From: Eubacterium saphenum ATCC 49989
Lineage (GTDB): Bacteria; Bacillota; Clostridia; Peptostreptococcales; Anaerovoracaceae
Assembly: GCA_000161975.1 (NCBI GenBank)
Contig: GG688422.1
Coordinates: 741,824-805,823, forward strand
Length of the DNA: 64,000 nt
Direction: 5' to 3'
Shown: one piece after another, positions 7,719 to 17,521 of the stretch
Layout: each line of letters opens with the position of its first letter
Numbering within the stretch: the stretch's first letter is position 1
Translations under genes and position numbers: made by a program
The notes under the pieces: generated by a model
Told to the model about the DNA's origin: nothing
The model's database searches: none
Seen by the model: only the letters and a program-made list of their open reading frames with translations

Positions 7719-8102
7719 ATGGGCGACATTATGAGCGATGAGAAGAGAAAAAATCAAAATTATGATCAGGATATGCTGAAGTGCGCAGCACGTGCCATCG
7801 CAAGCACTAAGGGCGTGAGCAGAGTGAAAAACAAAACCGTAGAAACGATACTATCGGGCTTATTGAATAAAAGATTTAAAAGCAGCGGCATAAGAATAAA
7901 AAGGCAAAAGGGCGCGATAGAATTTGATGTAGCGGTAGTACTCGAATATGGTGTCAATATACCTATTATCACTTGGATGATTCAAAACAACGTGAGAAGA
8001 GCCATACTAGAAGAGTTTGAGGAGAAGGTGGTTGCAGTGAATATTTTGGTAGATGATATAGATTTGCCGCAGGAAACGGATTTTATCAGGAGTAGAAATT
8101 GA
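7719..8102 (+). CDS. Asp23/Gls24 family envelope stress-response protein
   Basis: The 127-residue protein (123 if ATG 7731 is used) matches the Asp23/Gls24 (DUF322) family: an N-terminal helix with AARAIASTKGVSRV, the strand GAIEFDVAVVLEYGVNIP and a C-terminal strand AVNILVDDIDLP. This is the short form commonly found just before nusB in Clostridia and Bacilli (yqhY-like). Members are linked to cell-wall and membrane homeostasis, without a known enzymatic activity. The stop overlaps the TTG start of nusB, so the two are translationally coupled. Confidence 0.85.
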   Translation: MGDIMSDEKRKNQNYDQDMLKCAARAIASTKGVSRVKNKTVETILSGLLNKRFKSSGIRIKRQKGAIEFDVAVVLEYGVNIPIITWMIQNNVRRAILEEFEEKVVAVNILVDDIDLPQETDFIRSRN

Positions 8103-8506
8103 TTATAAACAGAAGCAAGGCAAGAACGATAGCGATGCAGATTATTTTCCAAATCCCCGTGCACAAAACGACAGATAAGGTGCTGGTGGATAAGATACTT
8201 TCGGATTATAAGAACATAGGTAAGGAAGAAGCATATATAAGAGAGGTGTTTTCACTCGTTACGGATAATATAGATGCAATAGATGCGGAGCTGAATGCTA
8301 AGATGAAGGGCTGGACTATAGACAGCATCCCGAAGGTGGATCTTGCGATACTGAGGCTTGCGGTGGCAGAAATCTGCTATGCAAAAGACATTCCTAAAGT
8401 GGTGGCGGTAAACGAAGCTGTGAGGATAGCAAAAAAATTTAGTGACGATAAATCCGCGAAATTCATAAACGGAATATTGGCAAATATAGGTAAGGATTAT
8501 AAATAG
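8099..8506 (+). CDS. nusB: Transcription antitermination protein NusB
   Basis: A 135-residue all-helical protein of normal NusB length. It opens with the RNA-binding Arg-rich helix (SKARTIAMQIIFQ) and ends with the family pattern PKVVAVNEAVRIAKKFSDDKSAKFINGILANI. NusB binds boxA RNA with NusE (ribosomal protein S10) and promotes rRNA antitermination. The start is TTG 8099, overlapping the upstream stop as TTGA, with CAGGAG upstream. It sits between the Asp23-like gene and xseA, a standard Firmicutes order. Confidence 0.93.
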   Translation: MIINRSKARTIAMQIIFQIPVHKTTDKVLVDKILSDYKNIGKEEAYIREVFSLVTDNIDAIDAELNAKMKGWTIDSIPKVDLAILRLAVAEICYAKDIPKVVAVNEAVRIAKKFSDDKSAKFINGILANIGKDYK

Positions 8507-8524
8507 CATAGGGAGAAGCATATA

Positions 8525-9721
8525 ATGGTACCACTTACGGTTACACATCTTGTGGAGTATATTAAAGATAAATTTAAAAAAGATTTGTTCTTATGGGAAA
8601 TTTCAGTAAAGGGGCAAATCAGCAATTTCAAATACGACCCTCGTAAAAACTATGCGTTCTTTTCACTTAAAGATATCGGGGCGAGTATAGACTGTGTATA
8701 TTTTGACGTTCATGACATCGATTCAAATGCGCTCGATGTAGAAGATGAAGAAGTGGAAATCACGGGAAGGCTTGACGTTTACCAAAAGACCGGAAGGATG
8801 CAGCTATATGTAGAAAGACTTAAGCGTTGCGGTGAAAGTGAAAAGGCGAAGCAGCTTGAGATGCTCAGGCAAAAGCTTGAAGGGGAAGGTCTCTTTGATA
8901 AAGAAAAAAAGAGGCACATACCTCTATATGCAACGAAGATAGGTATAATAACGGGAAAGGACAGTGCAGCTCAGGCCGACATAAAGAAGGTAATAGAGAA
9001 GAAAAATCCATATATAAATACGGTGATAGAAGAAGCATATGTACAGGGAGATGAAGCGATAACATCCATTTGCAGGGCGTTTGACGTTTTTGAAGGGATG
9101 GACGAACCGCCCGAGATAATCGTGCTCGCAAGAGGTGGCGGTGCGAAGACGGATCTGGATGCATTCAATACTGAAGAAGTTGCAAGGAGGGTCTTCGCCT
9201 CTAATATACCGGTGGTTACGGGAGTAGGGCATGAAATAGATGTGACGCTGGCGGATATGGCAGCTGATCAAAGAGAATCAACTCCTACGGCTGCAGCAGA
9301 CAGAGCGGCCTTTGACTGGGATCAGTTAAGTGCTGAACTTTTAGGGATTCATTTAAGGCTTAAAAGCGTGCTCGAAAGAAAAACCGAAACATGCGGCAAC
9401 CGGTTGCTACAAAAATTTTTAAATATTGAAAAGAAGGCAAATATAGGAATGCGAATATCAAAGATGGAGAATACGGTTGAAGCTCTTTGGGGAGTTGCAA
9501 ACGCCAGCATGCAGATGAAGCTCACGAATCTTAAAAATGAAATAGCTAAGATGAATCAAAGCCTTGAAAACAACGACATTTCAAAAAACTTGGCAAAAGG
9601 CTATGCATTGCCTCTTGTAAACGGAAAGGTGATAACTACTGCAGCAGAGCTGAGAAGGCAAGAAAGCTTTGAACTTCTTATGAAAGACGGAAAGGTAGAT
9701 TGCGAAATAACGGCATTATAG
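8525..9721 (+). CDS. xseA: Exodeoxyribonuclease VII large subunit
   Basis: The 398-residue subunit has an N-terminal OB-fold (residues 1-100, WEISVKGQISNFK and FFSLKD). The catalytic domain holds IGIITGKDSAAQADI near 139, ARGGGAKTDLDAFNTEEVARRV near 203 and PVVTGVGHEIDVTLADMAADQRESTPTAAAD near 235, all XseA hallmarks. A coiled-coil-like stretch (about 280-350) binds the small subunits. With XseB it degrades single-stranded DNA in both directions. It starts at ATG 8525 after AGGGAGAAG and is followed 46 bases on by xseB. Confidence 0.95.
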   Translation: MVPLTVTHLVEYIKDKFKKDLFLWEISVKGQISNFKYDPRKNYAFFSLKDIGASIDCVYFDVHDIDSNALDVEDEEVEITGRLDVYQKTGRMQLYVERLKRCGESEKAKQLEMLRQKLEGEGLFDKEKKRHIPLYATKIGIITGKDSAAQADIKKVIEKKNPYINTVIEEAYVQGDEAITSICRAFDVFEGMDEPPEIIVLARGGGAKTDLDAFNTEEVARRVFASNIPVVTGVGHEIDVTLADMAADQRESTPTAAADRAAFDWDQLSAELLGIHLRLKSVLERKTETCGNRLLQKFLNIEKKANIGMRISKMENTVEALWGVANASMQMKLTNLKNEIAKMNQSLENNDISKNLAKGYALPLVNGKVITTAAELRRQESFELLMKDGKVDCEITAL

Positions 9722-9767
9722 AAGTTGCTTATATATACAAACGAGACGGTGTAATGGGAGAGAGGAA

Positions 9768-9974
9768 ATGATGACGAAGGAAGAGCTTAAGGAATTAAGT
9801 TTAGAAGAAGTAATGAAAAAGTTAAGTGATATAGATAAGGAATTGGATTTCGAAGATGCGAGTATAGATGAAACCATAAGTAAATTTGAAGAGGCAAAGC
9901 TTTGCTACGAAGTGTGTCAGGAGAAATTAGAAGAAATCAAAAGCCATGTGGACGAAATAACGGGAGACGAATAA
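9768..9974 (+). CDS. xseB: Exodeoxyribonuclease VII small subunit
   Basis: The 68-residue, acidic, helical protein has the XseB pattern LSDIDKELDFEDASIDETISKFEEAKLCYEVCQEKLEE. It binds the coiled coil of XseA and is needed for a soluble, active ExoVII. Two adjacent ATG codons (9768, 9771) follow GGGAGAGAGG; either can serve as start. Position between xseA and ispA is the conserved order. Confidence 0.92.
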   Translation: MMTKEELKELSLEEVMKKLSDIDKELDFEDASIDETISKFEEAKLCYEVCQEKLEEIKSHVDEITGDE

Positions 9975-9978
9975 TCTC

Positions 9979-10872
9979 ATGGATGATATGTTCTATAAAT
10001 ACAAACATGATATAGATACGAAAATGCGCGAAATACTTCTTTCTAAGGAAGAGATTGCAAAGCCTTTAAGGGAAGCCATGGAGTACTCGTTATATGCAGG
10101 AGGAAAAAGGGTAAGGCCGGTATTGCTTATGGAAGCGGCGAGGGCTGTAGGCGGAGATCCCGGTAGCGTGCTCGACTATGCTGCAGCTATAGAATTCATA
10201 CATACATATTCTTTGATCCATGATGATCTGCCGGCGCTTGATGACGATGAATACAGAAGAGGTAAGAAGACAAATCATAAGGTGTTTGGTGAAGCTATGG
10301 CAATACTCGCAGGTGACGGGCTCCAAGCATTGGCATATGAAGTGATGCTGTCTTGCATAGCAAAGTCTGATAATATGGGCGATGAAATTTTAAAAAAGAT
10401 AAAAGCTGCAAATGAAATTGTAATGGCAGCGGGTACAGAGGCTATGGTTTCAGGGCAGGTTATGGATATCAACTCCTGTAGCGACAAGGATAGTCTAACG
10501 ATGCTTGAAAAGATGCACAGGATGAAAACGGGGGCGCTCATCACGGCGGCTGTAGTTGTAGGTGCGATTCTTGCAGGTGCAGATGAGAGGCAGGTGGCTG
10601 CCTTTAGAAAATATGGCGAAAATATAGGCCTCGCATTTCAAATGGTGGATGATAAGCTCGATGTTTCGGGTGACAGCAAGAACATGGGCAAGGATATAAA
10701 TGCAGATGAGCGAAATGAAAAGATAACCTATACAATATTATTATCACCTGTTGAATTGGATGATCTTATAAAAAAACATACGCAGGATGCTAAAGATGCC
10801 ATAGAGGGGATGTGTGCTTGTCCGCAAGGGCTCATGCAGCTTGCAGATGATCTTATGTTAAGGTGCGGGTAG
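9979..10872 (+). CDS. ispA: Polyprenyl diphosphate synthase (farnesyl/geranyl type)
   Basis: The 297-residue all-helical prenyltransferase condenses isopentenyl diphosphate with allylic diphosphates, feeding undecaprenyl and quinone-type lipids. It has GGKRVRPVL near residue 36, the first Asp-rich motif DDLPALDDD near 78 with the two-residue insert typical of bacterial short-chain synthases, and the second motif DDKLD near 216. GQxxD appears as GQVMDI. The start codon lies four bases after the xseB stop, with GGAGACGA as ribosome site inside that gene. Exact chain length (C15 versus C20) cannot be fixed by reading. Confidence 0.9.
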   Translation: MDDMFYKYKHDIDTKMREILLSKEEIAKPLREAMEYSLYAGGKRVRPVLLMEAARAVGGDPGSVLDYAAAIEFIHTYSLIHDDLPALDDDEYRRGKKTNHKVFGEAMAILAGDGLQALAYEVMLSCIAKSDNMGDEILKKIKAANEIVMAAGTEAMVSGQVMDINSCSDKDSLTMLEKMHRMKTGALITAAVVVGAILAGADERQVAAFRKYGENIGLAFQMVDDKLDVSGDSKNMGKDINADERNEKITYTILLSPVELDDLIKKHTQDAKDAIEGMCACPQGLMQLADDLMLRCG

Positions 10873-10884
10873 ATAACGGGGCAT

Positions 10885-12735
10885 ATGGATATAGAAAAAA
10901 TAGATTTTAAAAAAGAATTAACCAATATGGATGTGCCTCAGATGCAGGAGCTTTCAGAAGAAATAAGAAAGTTCCTGGTGGAGAAGGTTTCCGCTACGGG
11001 TGGGCATCTGGCATCAAACCTCGGGGTGGTAGAACTTACCATCGCATTGCACAAAGTCTTTAACTTGGATGAAGATGCCATAGTATGGGACGTGGGACAC
11101 CAAACATACGTCCATAAGATACTCACCGGGAGGGCGGATAAATTCGACACGCTCAGACAAATGAACGGTATTAGCGGTTTTACAAGAAATGAGGAGAGCG
11201 AATACGATTTGTTCGACACGGGACACAGCTCAGTATCGCTTTCGCTGGCGCAGGGAATCGCTGAAGCAAGAAGACTGCAAAATGAAGAAGGCGCCGTGAT
11301 TGCTGTGATAGGAGACGGAGCGCTTACAGGCGGAGTGGCATATGAGGCGATAAACAGCATAGGCGACCGCAAATCCAAGGTGATAATGATTCTTAACGAT
11401 AATGAAATGAGCATATCTCCCAACAGCAGCGGTATTTCCAGTCACCTTAACGATATTCGTGAATCAAAGGGATATTTCGCATTTAAAAACAAGGTGAAGC
11501 AATTTTGCGAAAAGGTGCCGCTTATAGGGAAGGGCATTGCAAAATTTTTGATAAACACAAGAAGACTTTTAAAGTACACGATGCTTGACGGTATTATATT
11601 TGAAGAGCTGGGAATGAAGTATTACGGGCCCATAGACGGGCATGATATACCGGCGCTCATAAATATTTTGGAAAAGTCCAAACTCATAGAAGGCCCACTT
11701 TGCATACATGTAAAGACACAAAAAGGCAGGGGTTATAAACCTGCGGAAGAAGAACCCGATAAGTTTCACTCGGTACCGACCTTTGATGCGGAGGAACCAA
11801 GCAAAACCTTGATTACAAAAACCCGCTATCAAGATGTTTTCGGCAAGGCTCTCATTGAAAAGGCTAGGGCAGACAGCCGTATAGTAGCGATATCTGCAGC
11901 CATGATAGACGGTACGGGGCTTACGGAATTTCAGCGAATGTATCCTACAAGGTGTATAGATGCCGGGATAGCGGAGCAGCATGCGGTATCCCTTGCTGCA
12001 GGGCTTGCCAAGTCGGGGATGAAGCCTGTAGTGTGTATCTATTCAACCTTTCTTCAACGAGCATACGACAATATTATAGAAGAAGTATTTTTGCAGGGGC
12101 TCCCTGTTGTGTTTGCTATAGATAGAGCAGGCATAGTGGGAGGGGACGGCACCACCCACCAAGGGCTTTTGGATATTTCTTACCTGGGTTCCATACCCGG
12201 CATGGAATTACTTGCACCATGTTGTGATATAGAGCTTGAAGAAATGCTTGAATATGCGCATTCTAAGGACTCACCCGTTGCGATCAGGTATCCAAGGGGA
12301 GAAGCATTTCAGGCTGAGGGAAGTAGTCTTTATACGGGCGGTAAATCGGGCGTAAAAGGTATGGAAATGCTCGTTCAGGGTGAAGATGCATGTATACTAG
12401 CCATTGGGAATATGGTTCAAGAGGCTTTAAATGCAGCCGTTTCACTTAGAAACGAAGGTATAGATGTTTCAGTAGTAAATGTAGGAAGAATATGGCCTTT
12501 TCCCGTATCTGCCGTAAAAAAAATAGCGAAGGAGTACCCTGCAGTAATCACGATAGAAGAAGGTGTGTACAACGGGAGCTTCGGTGAATATGCAAAATCA
12601 ATTTCAGGCAAGGTCACAGCAATGACTTATCCTACGAAGTTCATAGAGCACGGCAGTGTCAACGAAATCAGAGCAAAATACGGTATGGATGCGCAAGGAA
12701 TAGTGAACACTGTAAAGAATACGATTGGGGAATAG
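10885..12735 (+). CDS. dxs: 1-deoxy-D-xylulose-5-phosphate synthase
   Basis: The 616-residue thiamine-diphosphate enzyme joins pyruvate and glyceraldehyde 3-phosphate, the first step of the DXP isoprenoid pathway. Visible motifs are HLASNLGVVELTIALH near residue 40, WDVGHQTYVHKILTGR near 68, the ThDP site GDGALTGGVAYEAIN near 142 with ILNDNEMSI, and the transketolase pyrimidine domain (about 310-470) with DAGIAEQHAVSLAAGLA and DRAGIVGGDGTTHQG. The C-terminal domain follows to the end. Direct placement after ispA makes a precursor-supply pair. Confidence 0.96.
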   Translation: MDIEKIDFKKELTNMDVPQMQELSEEIRKFLVEKVSATGGHLASNLGVVELTIALHKVFNLDEDAIVWDVGHQTYVHKILTGRADKFDTLRQMNGISGFTRNEESEYDLFDTGHSSVSLSLAQGIAEARRLQNEEGAVIAVIGDGALTGGVAYEAINSIGDRKSKVIMILNDNEMSISPNSSGISSHLNDIRESKGYFAFKNKVKQFCEKVPLIGKGIAKFLINTRRLLKYTMLDGIIFEELGMKYYGPIDGHDIPALINILEKSKLIEGPLCIHVKTQKGRGYKPAEEEPDKFHSVPTFDAEEPSKTLITKTRYQDVFGKALIEKARADSRIVAISAAMIDGTGLTEFQRMYPTRCIDAGIAEQHAVSLAAGLAKSGMKPVVCIYSTFLQRAYDNIIEEVFLQGLPVVFAIDRAGIVGGDGTTHQGLLDISYLGSIPGMELLAPCCDIELEEMLEYAHSKDSPVAIRYPRGEAFQAEGSSLYTGGKSGVKGMEMLVQGEDACILAIGNMVQEALNAAVSLRNEGIDVSVVNVGRIWPFPVSAVKKIAKEYPAVITIEEGVYNGSFGEYAKSISGKVTAMTYPTKFIEHGSVNEIRAKYGMDAQGIVNTVKNTIGE

Positions 12736-12738
12736 TGA

Positions 12739-13557
12739 ATGAGGATAGACAAATTATTGGTGGAGGAAGGCTATTATGAATCCAGAGAAAAGGCGCAGCA
12801 AGCGATATCTGCCGGGGAGGTGGAGGTCGAGGGTAAGATCTGCCTTAAAAGTGCAAGCCAGGTATCGAGCAAGGCCAGAATCAATATCAGGAATGACAGG
12901 TTGCCGTATGTGGGGCGAGGAGGGTTAAAGCTTGAAGCTGCTATAAAACGGTTTGGGCTTAATCTTTATCATAAAATCTGTGCAGATATCGGAGCCAGTA
13001 CGGGAGGATTTACAGATTGTATGTTGCAAAACGGAGCGAGTAAAGTATTTGCCATAGATGTAGGCTACGGACAGCTTGCGTGGAAACTTAGAAACGATAA
13101 GCGGGTAGTGAATATCGAAAAAACCAATGTGCGTTACTTCGATCCTGCAGGTATTGAAGCTGTGGATTTTATAAGCATAGATGTATCGTTTATTTCACTC
13201 GGACTTATTTTGCCGGTGGCATCGAGGATGCTAAAGGATGATGGAGAACTCGTGTGTCTCATAAAGCCGCAGTTTGAAGCCGAGCGGAGCGATGTAGGCA
13301 AAAACGGTATAGTCAGAGATGAAAAGGTGCATGAGAAGGTAATAGAGAAGGTTATAAATTTTTCCGAGGAGTTTTATCTTCTTCCGCAGGATATTACCAA
13401 CTCGCCTATTTTTGGAGCAAAGGGAAATGCGGAATTTCTCATTTATTTAAAAAAATCTGCACAAAGTGATGTCCTAAACATCCGAAAAAGAATGGATGAA
13501 CTTAAAAGAAGTGATATAATTAAAAGTGTAGTAAAACGAGCGCAAATCATAAATTAA
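12739..13557 (+). CDS. tlyA: TlyA-family rRNA methyltransferase (hemolysin A-like)
   Basis: The 272-residue protein has an S4 RNA-binding domain in residues 1-60 (RIDKLLVEEGYYESREKAQQAI). An FtsJ-type methyltransferase follows with the SAM site ADIGASTGGFTDCMLQNGA near residue 82, VDFISIDVSFISL near 147 and CLIKPQFEAER near 178. TlyA proteins 2'-O-methylate cytidines in 16S and 23S rRNA; the old name hemolysin is misleading. The ATG lies four bases after the dxs stop. In many relatives nadK, argR and recN follow tlyA; here an aminotransferase comes next. Confidence 0.9.
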   Translation: MRIDKLLVEEGYYESREKAQQAISAGEVEVEGKICLKSASQVSSKARINIRNDRLPYVGRGGLKLEAAIKRFGLNLYHKICADIGASTGGFTDCMLQNGASKVFAIDVGYGQLAWKLRNDKRVVNIEKTNVRYFDPAGIEAVDFISIDVSFISLGLILPVASRMLKDDGELVCLIKPQFEAERSDVGKNGIVRDEKVHEKVIEKVINFSEEFYLLPQDITNSPIFGAKGNAEFLIYLKKSAQSDVLNIRKRMDELKRSDIIKSVVKRAQIIN

Positions 13558-13580
13558 AATTTAAGGAAAAGGGGGGCGCT

Positions 13581-14774
13581 ATGGATATCGCAAAGAGAAT
13601 GGGTGAGATTAATGATTCGCCTATCAGGAAGTTTTATGGACTTGCAAATGAAGCGGAAAAAAACGGCAAGAAGATTTATTATCTGAATATCGGACAACCG
13701 GATATTCAAACACCGAGTGAATTTTTTAAAGCGGTAAAGGGATTCAACCAATCGGTACTTGCTTACGCACCTACAGAGGGGATACCGGAGCTGAGAGAAG
13801 CTATATCTAATTACTATAAAAGACTCGGCATAGCGTATGAGCCGTCAGATGTCTTAGTTACAACAGGTGGCAGTGAGGCGCTTGTCATGACATTCATGAG
13901 CATACTAAACCCGGGTGATGAAGTCATAATTCCTGAGCCGTTCTATCCTAATTATTCGACATTTATAAAGGAAGCGGGGGGAAAAATTACTCCGCTTACT
14001 ACAAAGGTAAATGAAGGCTACAGTTACGCTGACAGAAAAAAGATAGAGGCTGTTATAACGGATAAGACCAAGGCCTTTTGTTTAGGTTCGCCTGCAAATC
14101 CGACAGGCAGCGTGCTCAGCAAGGAAGATATGAGGCTCATATGCGACATCGCAAAGGAAAATGATATGTACATTATTGCGGATGAGGTATATAGAGAATT
14201 CTTATATGACGGCGCAGAACTTTCAAGTTTCGGTATGTTTGAAGATATGTACGATCACGTTATTATGATAGACAGCGTGTCCAAAAGGTTTAGCCTATGC
14301 GGAGCGAGGATCGGTTGTTTAGTTACCAAGAACGGCGAAATAATGAAGGCGGCAGTGAAGCTCGCTCAAAGCAGACTCAGCGTTGCGACGCTGGATCAGG
14401 TGGGCTCGGCAGCATTGTATAATCTCGATGCATCTTATTATGATAACGTAAGGGAAGAATACGAAGAAAGAAGAGATGTACTATACAAGGCACTTAAAAA
14501 AATAGACGGTGTAGAGTGCAAACCGCCAAAGGGAGCGTTTTACATAACTGTAAAACTACCCGTGCCGGATGCTGAAGAATTTTTAGTATGGCTGTTATCA
14601 AAGTTTTCTTACGATGGAGCCAGCGTGATGTTTGCTCCTGCCAAAGATTTTTATACTACGGAAGGCTTGGGTAAGGACGAGGTGAGACTTGCCTATGTAT
14701 TGAATAAGGAAGACTTATTGAAGGCGGCGGATATTCTAAAATACGGTATTTCAGAGTATAATAAAGAACAGTAG
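13581..14774 (+). CDS. Class I/II pyridoxal-phosphate aminotransferase
   Basis: The 397-residue aminotransferase of fold type I resembles aspartate/aromatic aminotransferases. It has YLNIGQPDIQTP near residue 35, TTGGSEAL near 94, SPANPTG near 170, ADEVYREF near 200 and DSVSKRFSLCGARIG near 230, where the Lys in SKRF binds PLP. The substrate cannot be assigned. The common annotation is aspartate or alanine-type transaminase, with family neighbours acting on branched or aromatic amino acids too. A strong AAGGGGGG ribosome site precedes ATG 13581. It lies 23 bases after tlyA and 41 before mutS. Confidence 0.85.
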   Translation: MDIAKRMGEINDSPIRKFYGLANEAEKNGKKIYYLNIGQPDIQTPSEFFKAVKGFNQSVLAYAPTEGIPELREAISNYYKRLGIAYEPSDVLVTTGGSEALVMTFMSILNPGDEVIIPEPFYPNYSTFIKEAGGKITPLTTKVNEGYSYADRKKIEAVITDKTKAFCLGSPANPTGSVLSKEDMRLICDIAKENDMYIIADEVYREFLYDGAELSSFGMFEDMYDHVIMIDSVSKRFSLCGARIGCLVTKNGEIMKAAVKLAQSRLSVATLDQVGSAALYNLDASYYDNVREEYEERRDVLYKALKKIDGVECKPPKGAFYITVKLPVPDAEEFLVWLLSKFSYDGASVMFAPAKDFYTTEGLGKDEVRLAYVLNKEDLLKAADILKYGISEYNKEQ

Positions 14775-14815
14775 AATGAAGGCGAATCGAGTGCGGAGGT
14801 GCAGAGAGCTTAAGG

Positions 14816-17521
14816 GTGGATAAGAAGAAAACACTAACGCCTATGATGAGGCAGTACATAGAAATCAAAGAAAACAATCCCAGCTGTATTTTATTTTTTC
14901 GGCTGGGTGATTTTTATGAGATGTTTTTTGAAGATGCCGAGCTTGTCTCCAAGGAATTACAGTTAACGCTTACAGCGAGGATGAGCGGTAACGGAGAAAA
15001 GGCTCCCATGTGCGGAGTGCCGTACCATGCAGCGGATGCTTATATTGCAAGGCTTGTGAAAAAAGGTTATAAAATAGCCATTTGCGAACAGATGCAAACG
15101 CCGGAAGAAAGCAACGGGAAGCTTGTAGAGAGAGAAATTGTAAGAGTTATTACGCCCGGTACGGTTTTAGACGAGAAGATTCTAAGGGCCGGCAGTAGCA
15201 ATTACATACTTTCCATAACTCAAAACAACAACAATACCTTCGGGCTTGCATACAGCGATATCAGTACGGGCGAGCTTTCAGTGCTTGAGGTTTACAGCAC
15301 ATCCGATCTTGAGAATGAAGTGGTTACGATAAATCCTGTAGAAATCATAATGCCGACAGCTTTAAAGGAAGTATCGGGTGTAGTGGAGGCTGCAAGCGGA
15401 TTTTATATAAGCTATTTGGATACGGACTACTATAAGCAAAGTAATATAAATGAGGCTATTTTTTCTCAGTTTGGAATCAAATCATTGCTTGGGATAGGAA
15501 TTAGCGAGGATGCAGCCTATGTGAACGCCCTCGGCGCACTTTTGATATACATAAGGAGAACACAACGAAGCTCTCTCGGGCATATAGTGGAGGTGCATCA
15601 GGAGACACCGAGCAACTATATGAGCTTGGATAAATCTACTATGCGAAGTTTAGAATTGATCGAGCCTCTGTATGAAGCTGACGGCAACTATTCTCTAGTC
15701 GATATTCTCGGTAGGACAAAGACTTCAATGGGAGCACGGCTTCTCAGAAGTTGGTTAAAAAGACCGCTCAAAAATCTACAGAATATCACGAAGAGGCATG
15801 ATGCGATTGAAAAGTTCGTGGAACATAAAGAAGATATAAAAACAATACGAAAAGCTCTCGGTAATATTTACGACTTTAAAAGAATCTGCGGAAGAATAGG
15901 GGCAGGCAGGGCAAATGCGAGGGATCTCATATCTATGAAGTTATCTCTAATGCGAATTCCCGAATTAAAAAGCCTGCTCACAAATGTAAATACGCAAGGG
16001 GACAAACAGGCAAGCGCACTTTTAAACGAGCTTTACGACAGAATTGATGACTTTGAAGATGTAAGCAGTTTAATTGAAAATGCATTGGTTGATGAGCCGC
16101 CAATTACCATAACCGAAGGCGAAATAATAAAGGACGGGTTTGATGAGGAACTGGATTCCATGAAAAGAGCCATTGCAGATGGCAAGGCATGGATAGCGGG
16201 TCTTGAAAATACTGAAAGGGAAAGAACGGGCATAAAAGCTCTGAAAGTTGGATATAACAAGGTGTTCGGTTATTATCTTGAAGTGAGAAATGCGAGCAAA
16301 GATCTGGTACCGGATGAATACATAAGAAAACAAACTTTAGTAAATGCCGAAAGATACATCACGCCGAAACTTAAAGAGGTGGAAGCGGAAGTGCTCGGAG
16401 CGCAAAATAAGATAAACAAAAGGGAGTATGATTGTTTTCAAAATATTAGGGATATGATATCTGAAAGGATCCTCGAGCTCATGCATACGGCAGACGCCAT
16501 AGCGGAGATAGATGTACTCGCAGGACTCGCAAAGGTGGCAATTGACAACGGATATACAAAGCCGAACATGCACGACGGAAAGGATATAGAGGTGGTTCAA
16601 GGACGGCATCCTGTAGTGGAGGCCGTTATGGAATATAATCAATTTACAGGTAATAATTTCAGTATAGACGCAGACGAGAAGTCATTGCTCCTGATCACGG
16701 GACCCAACATGGCAGGAAAGTCAACGTATATGAGACAAAATGCGCTCATAGTGCTCATGAGTCAAATAGGGAGTTTCATTCCCGCTGAATCTGCGAACAT
16801 AGGAATAGTGGATAGAATATTTACGAGGATAGGTGCAGGCGATAATCTGGCTAAGGGGCAGAGTACCTTTTTCCTTGAGATGTCGGAGCTTGCATATATT
16901 CTTAAAAACGCAACGGATAAAAGCTTTGTGATACTGGATGAGATAGGGAGGGGTACGAGCACGTATGATGGATTGTCCATAGCGTACGCACTTTGCAAAT
17001 TCTTGCTTCAAGGTGATAACCCTAAGGTGAGGACGCTGTTTGCAACGCATTATCATGAATTATCGGAGCTTGAAGGCGTGCTTCCAGGGCTATTGAATCT
17101 TACAATTGCAGTGTTTGAAAAGAACGGTAAAGTGATTTTTTCGCATAAGATTAAAAAGGGTAGCGCCGAAAAAAGTTACGGCGTGGATGTAGCAAAATTG
17201 GCAGGAGTACCAGACGAACTTTTGAGAAGCGCCAAGCAAAAGCTTAAGGAACTTGAATTTGAGGCGGAGAGGTACAAACAGAAATTATATGATGTAAATT
17301 TTGATGCCCTAAAGGCGCAAAGAACCATAGACGATATAACAGACGAGCTTAATATCAATGCGGAGAAACTGGAAACATTGGAAAAAGATAAGCAAAAATT
17401 GCAGGAGCTGAAAGACAGGCTTATGCAAGTGGATATCATGAATGTAACACCTGCAGAAGCCATCAGCCTACTCGCAAAAATAAAAGAGGAGGTAATCTCT
17501 GATGATAAGGATATTGGATAA
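14816..17521 (+). CDS. mutS: DNA mismatch repair protein MutS
   Basis: The 901-residue MutS has TPMMRQYIEIK at its N terminus and the mismatch-binding loop with the Phe-x-Glu wedge in LGDFYEMFFEDA near residue 31. The core and clamp domains follow, then the ATPase with Walker A GPNMAGKSTYMRQ near 626, Walker B VILDEIGRGTSTYDG near 704 and TLFATHYHEL near 740. The C terminus is coiled and mediates dimers. The frame opens with GTG 14816 just after TTAAGG; a better-spaced site is not visible, and ATG codons at residues 9-10 are possible alternatives. It overlaps mutL by 20 bases. Confidence 0.96.
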   Translation: MDKKKTLTPMMRQYIEIKENNPSCILFFRLGDFYEMFFEDAELVSKELQLTLTARMSGNGEKAPMCGVPYHAADAYIARLVKKGYKIAICEQMQTPEESNGKLVEREIVRVITPGTVLDEKILRAGSSNYILSITQNNNNTFGLAYSDISTGELSVLEVYSTSDLENEVVTINPVEIIMPTALKEVSGVVEAASGFYISYLDTDYYKQSNINEAIFSQFGIKSLLGIGISEDAAYVNALGALLIYIRRTQRSSLGHIVEVHQETPSNYMSLDKSTMRSLELIEPLYEADGNYSLVDILGRTKTSMGARLLRSWLKRPLKNLQNITKRHDAIEKFVEHKEDIKTIRKALGNIYDFKRICGRIGAGRANARDLISMKLSLMRIPELKSLLTNVNTQGDKQASALLNELYDRIDDFEDVSSLIENALVDEPPITITEGEIIKDGFDEELDSMKRAIADGKAWIAGLENTERERTGIKALKVGYNKVFGYYLEVRNASKDLVPDEYIRKQTLVNAERYITPKLKEVEAEVLGAQNKINKREYDCFQNIRDMISERILELMHTADAIAEIDVLAGLAKVAIDNGYTKPNMHDGKDIEVVQGRHPVVEAVMEYNQFTGNNFSIDADEKSLLLITGPNMAGKSTYMRQNALIVLMSQIGSFIPAESANIGIVDRIFTRIGAGDNLAKGQSTFFLEMSELAYILKNATDKSFVILDEIGRGTSTYDGLSIAYALCKFLLQGDNPKVRTLFATHYHELSELEGVLPGLLNLTIAVFEKNGKVIFSHKIKKGSAEKSYGVDVAKLAGVPDELLRSAKQKLKELEFEAERYKQKLYDVNFDALKAQRTIDDITDELNINAEKLETLEKDKQKLQELKDRLMQVDIMNVTPAEAISLLAKIKEEVISDDKDIG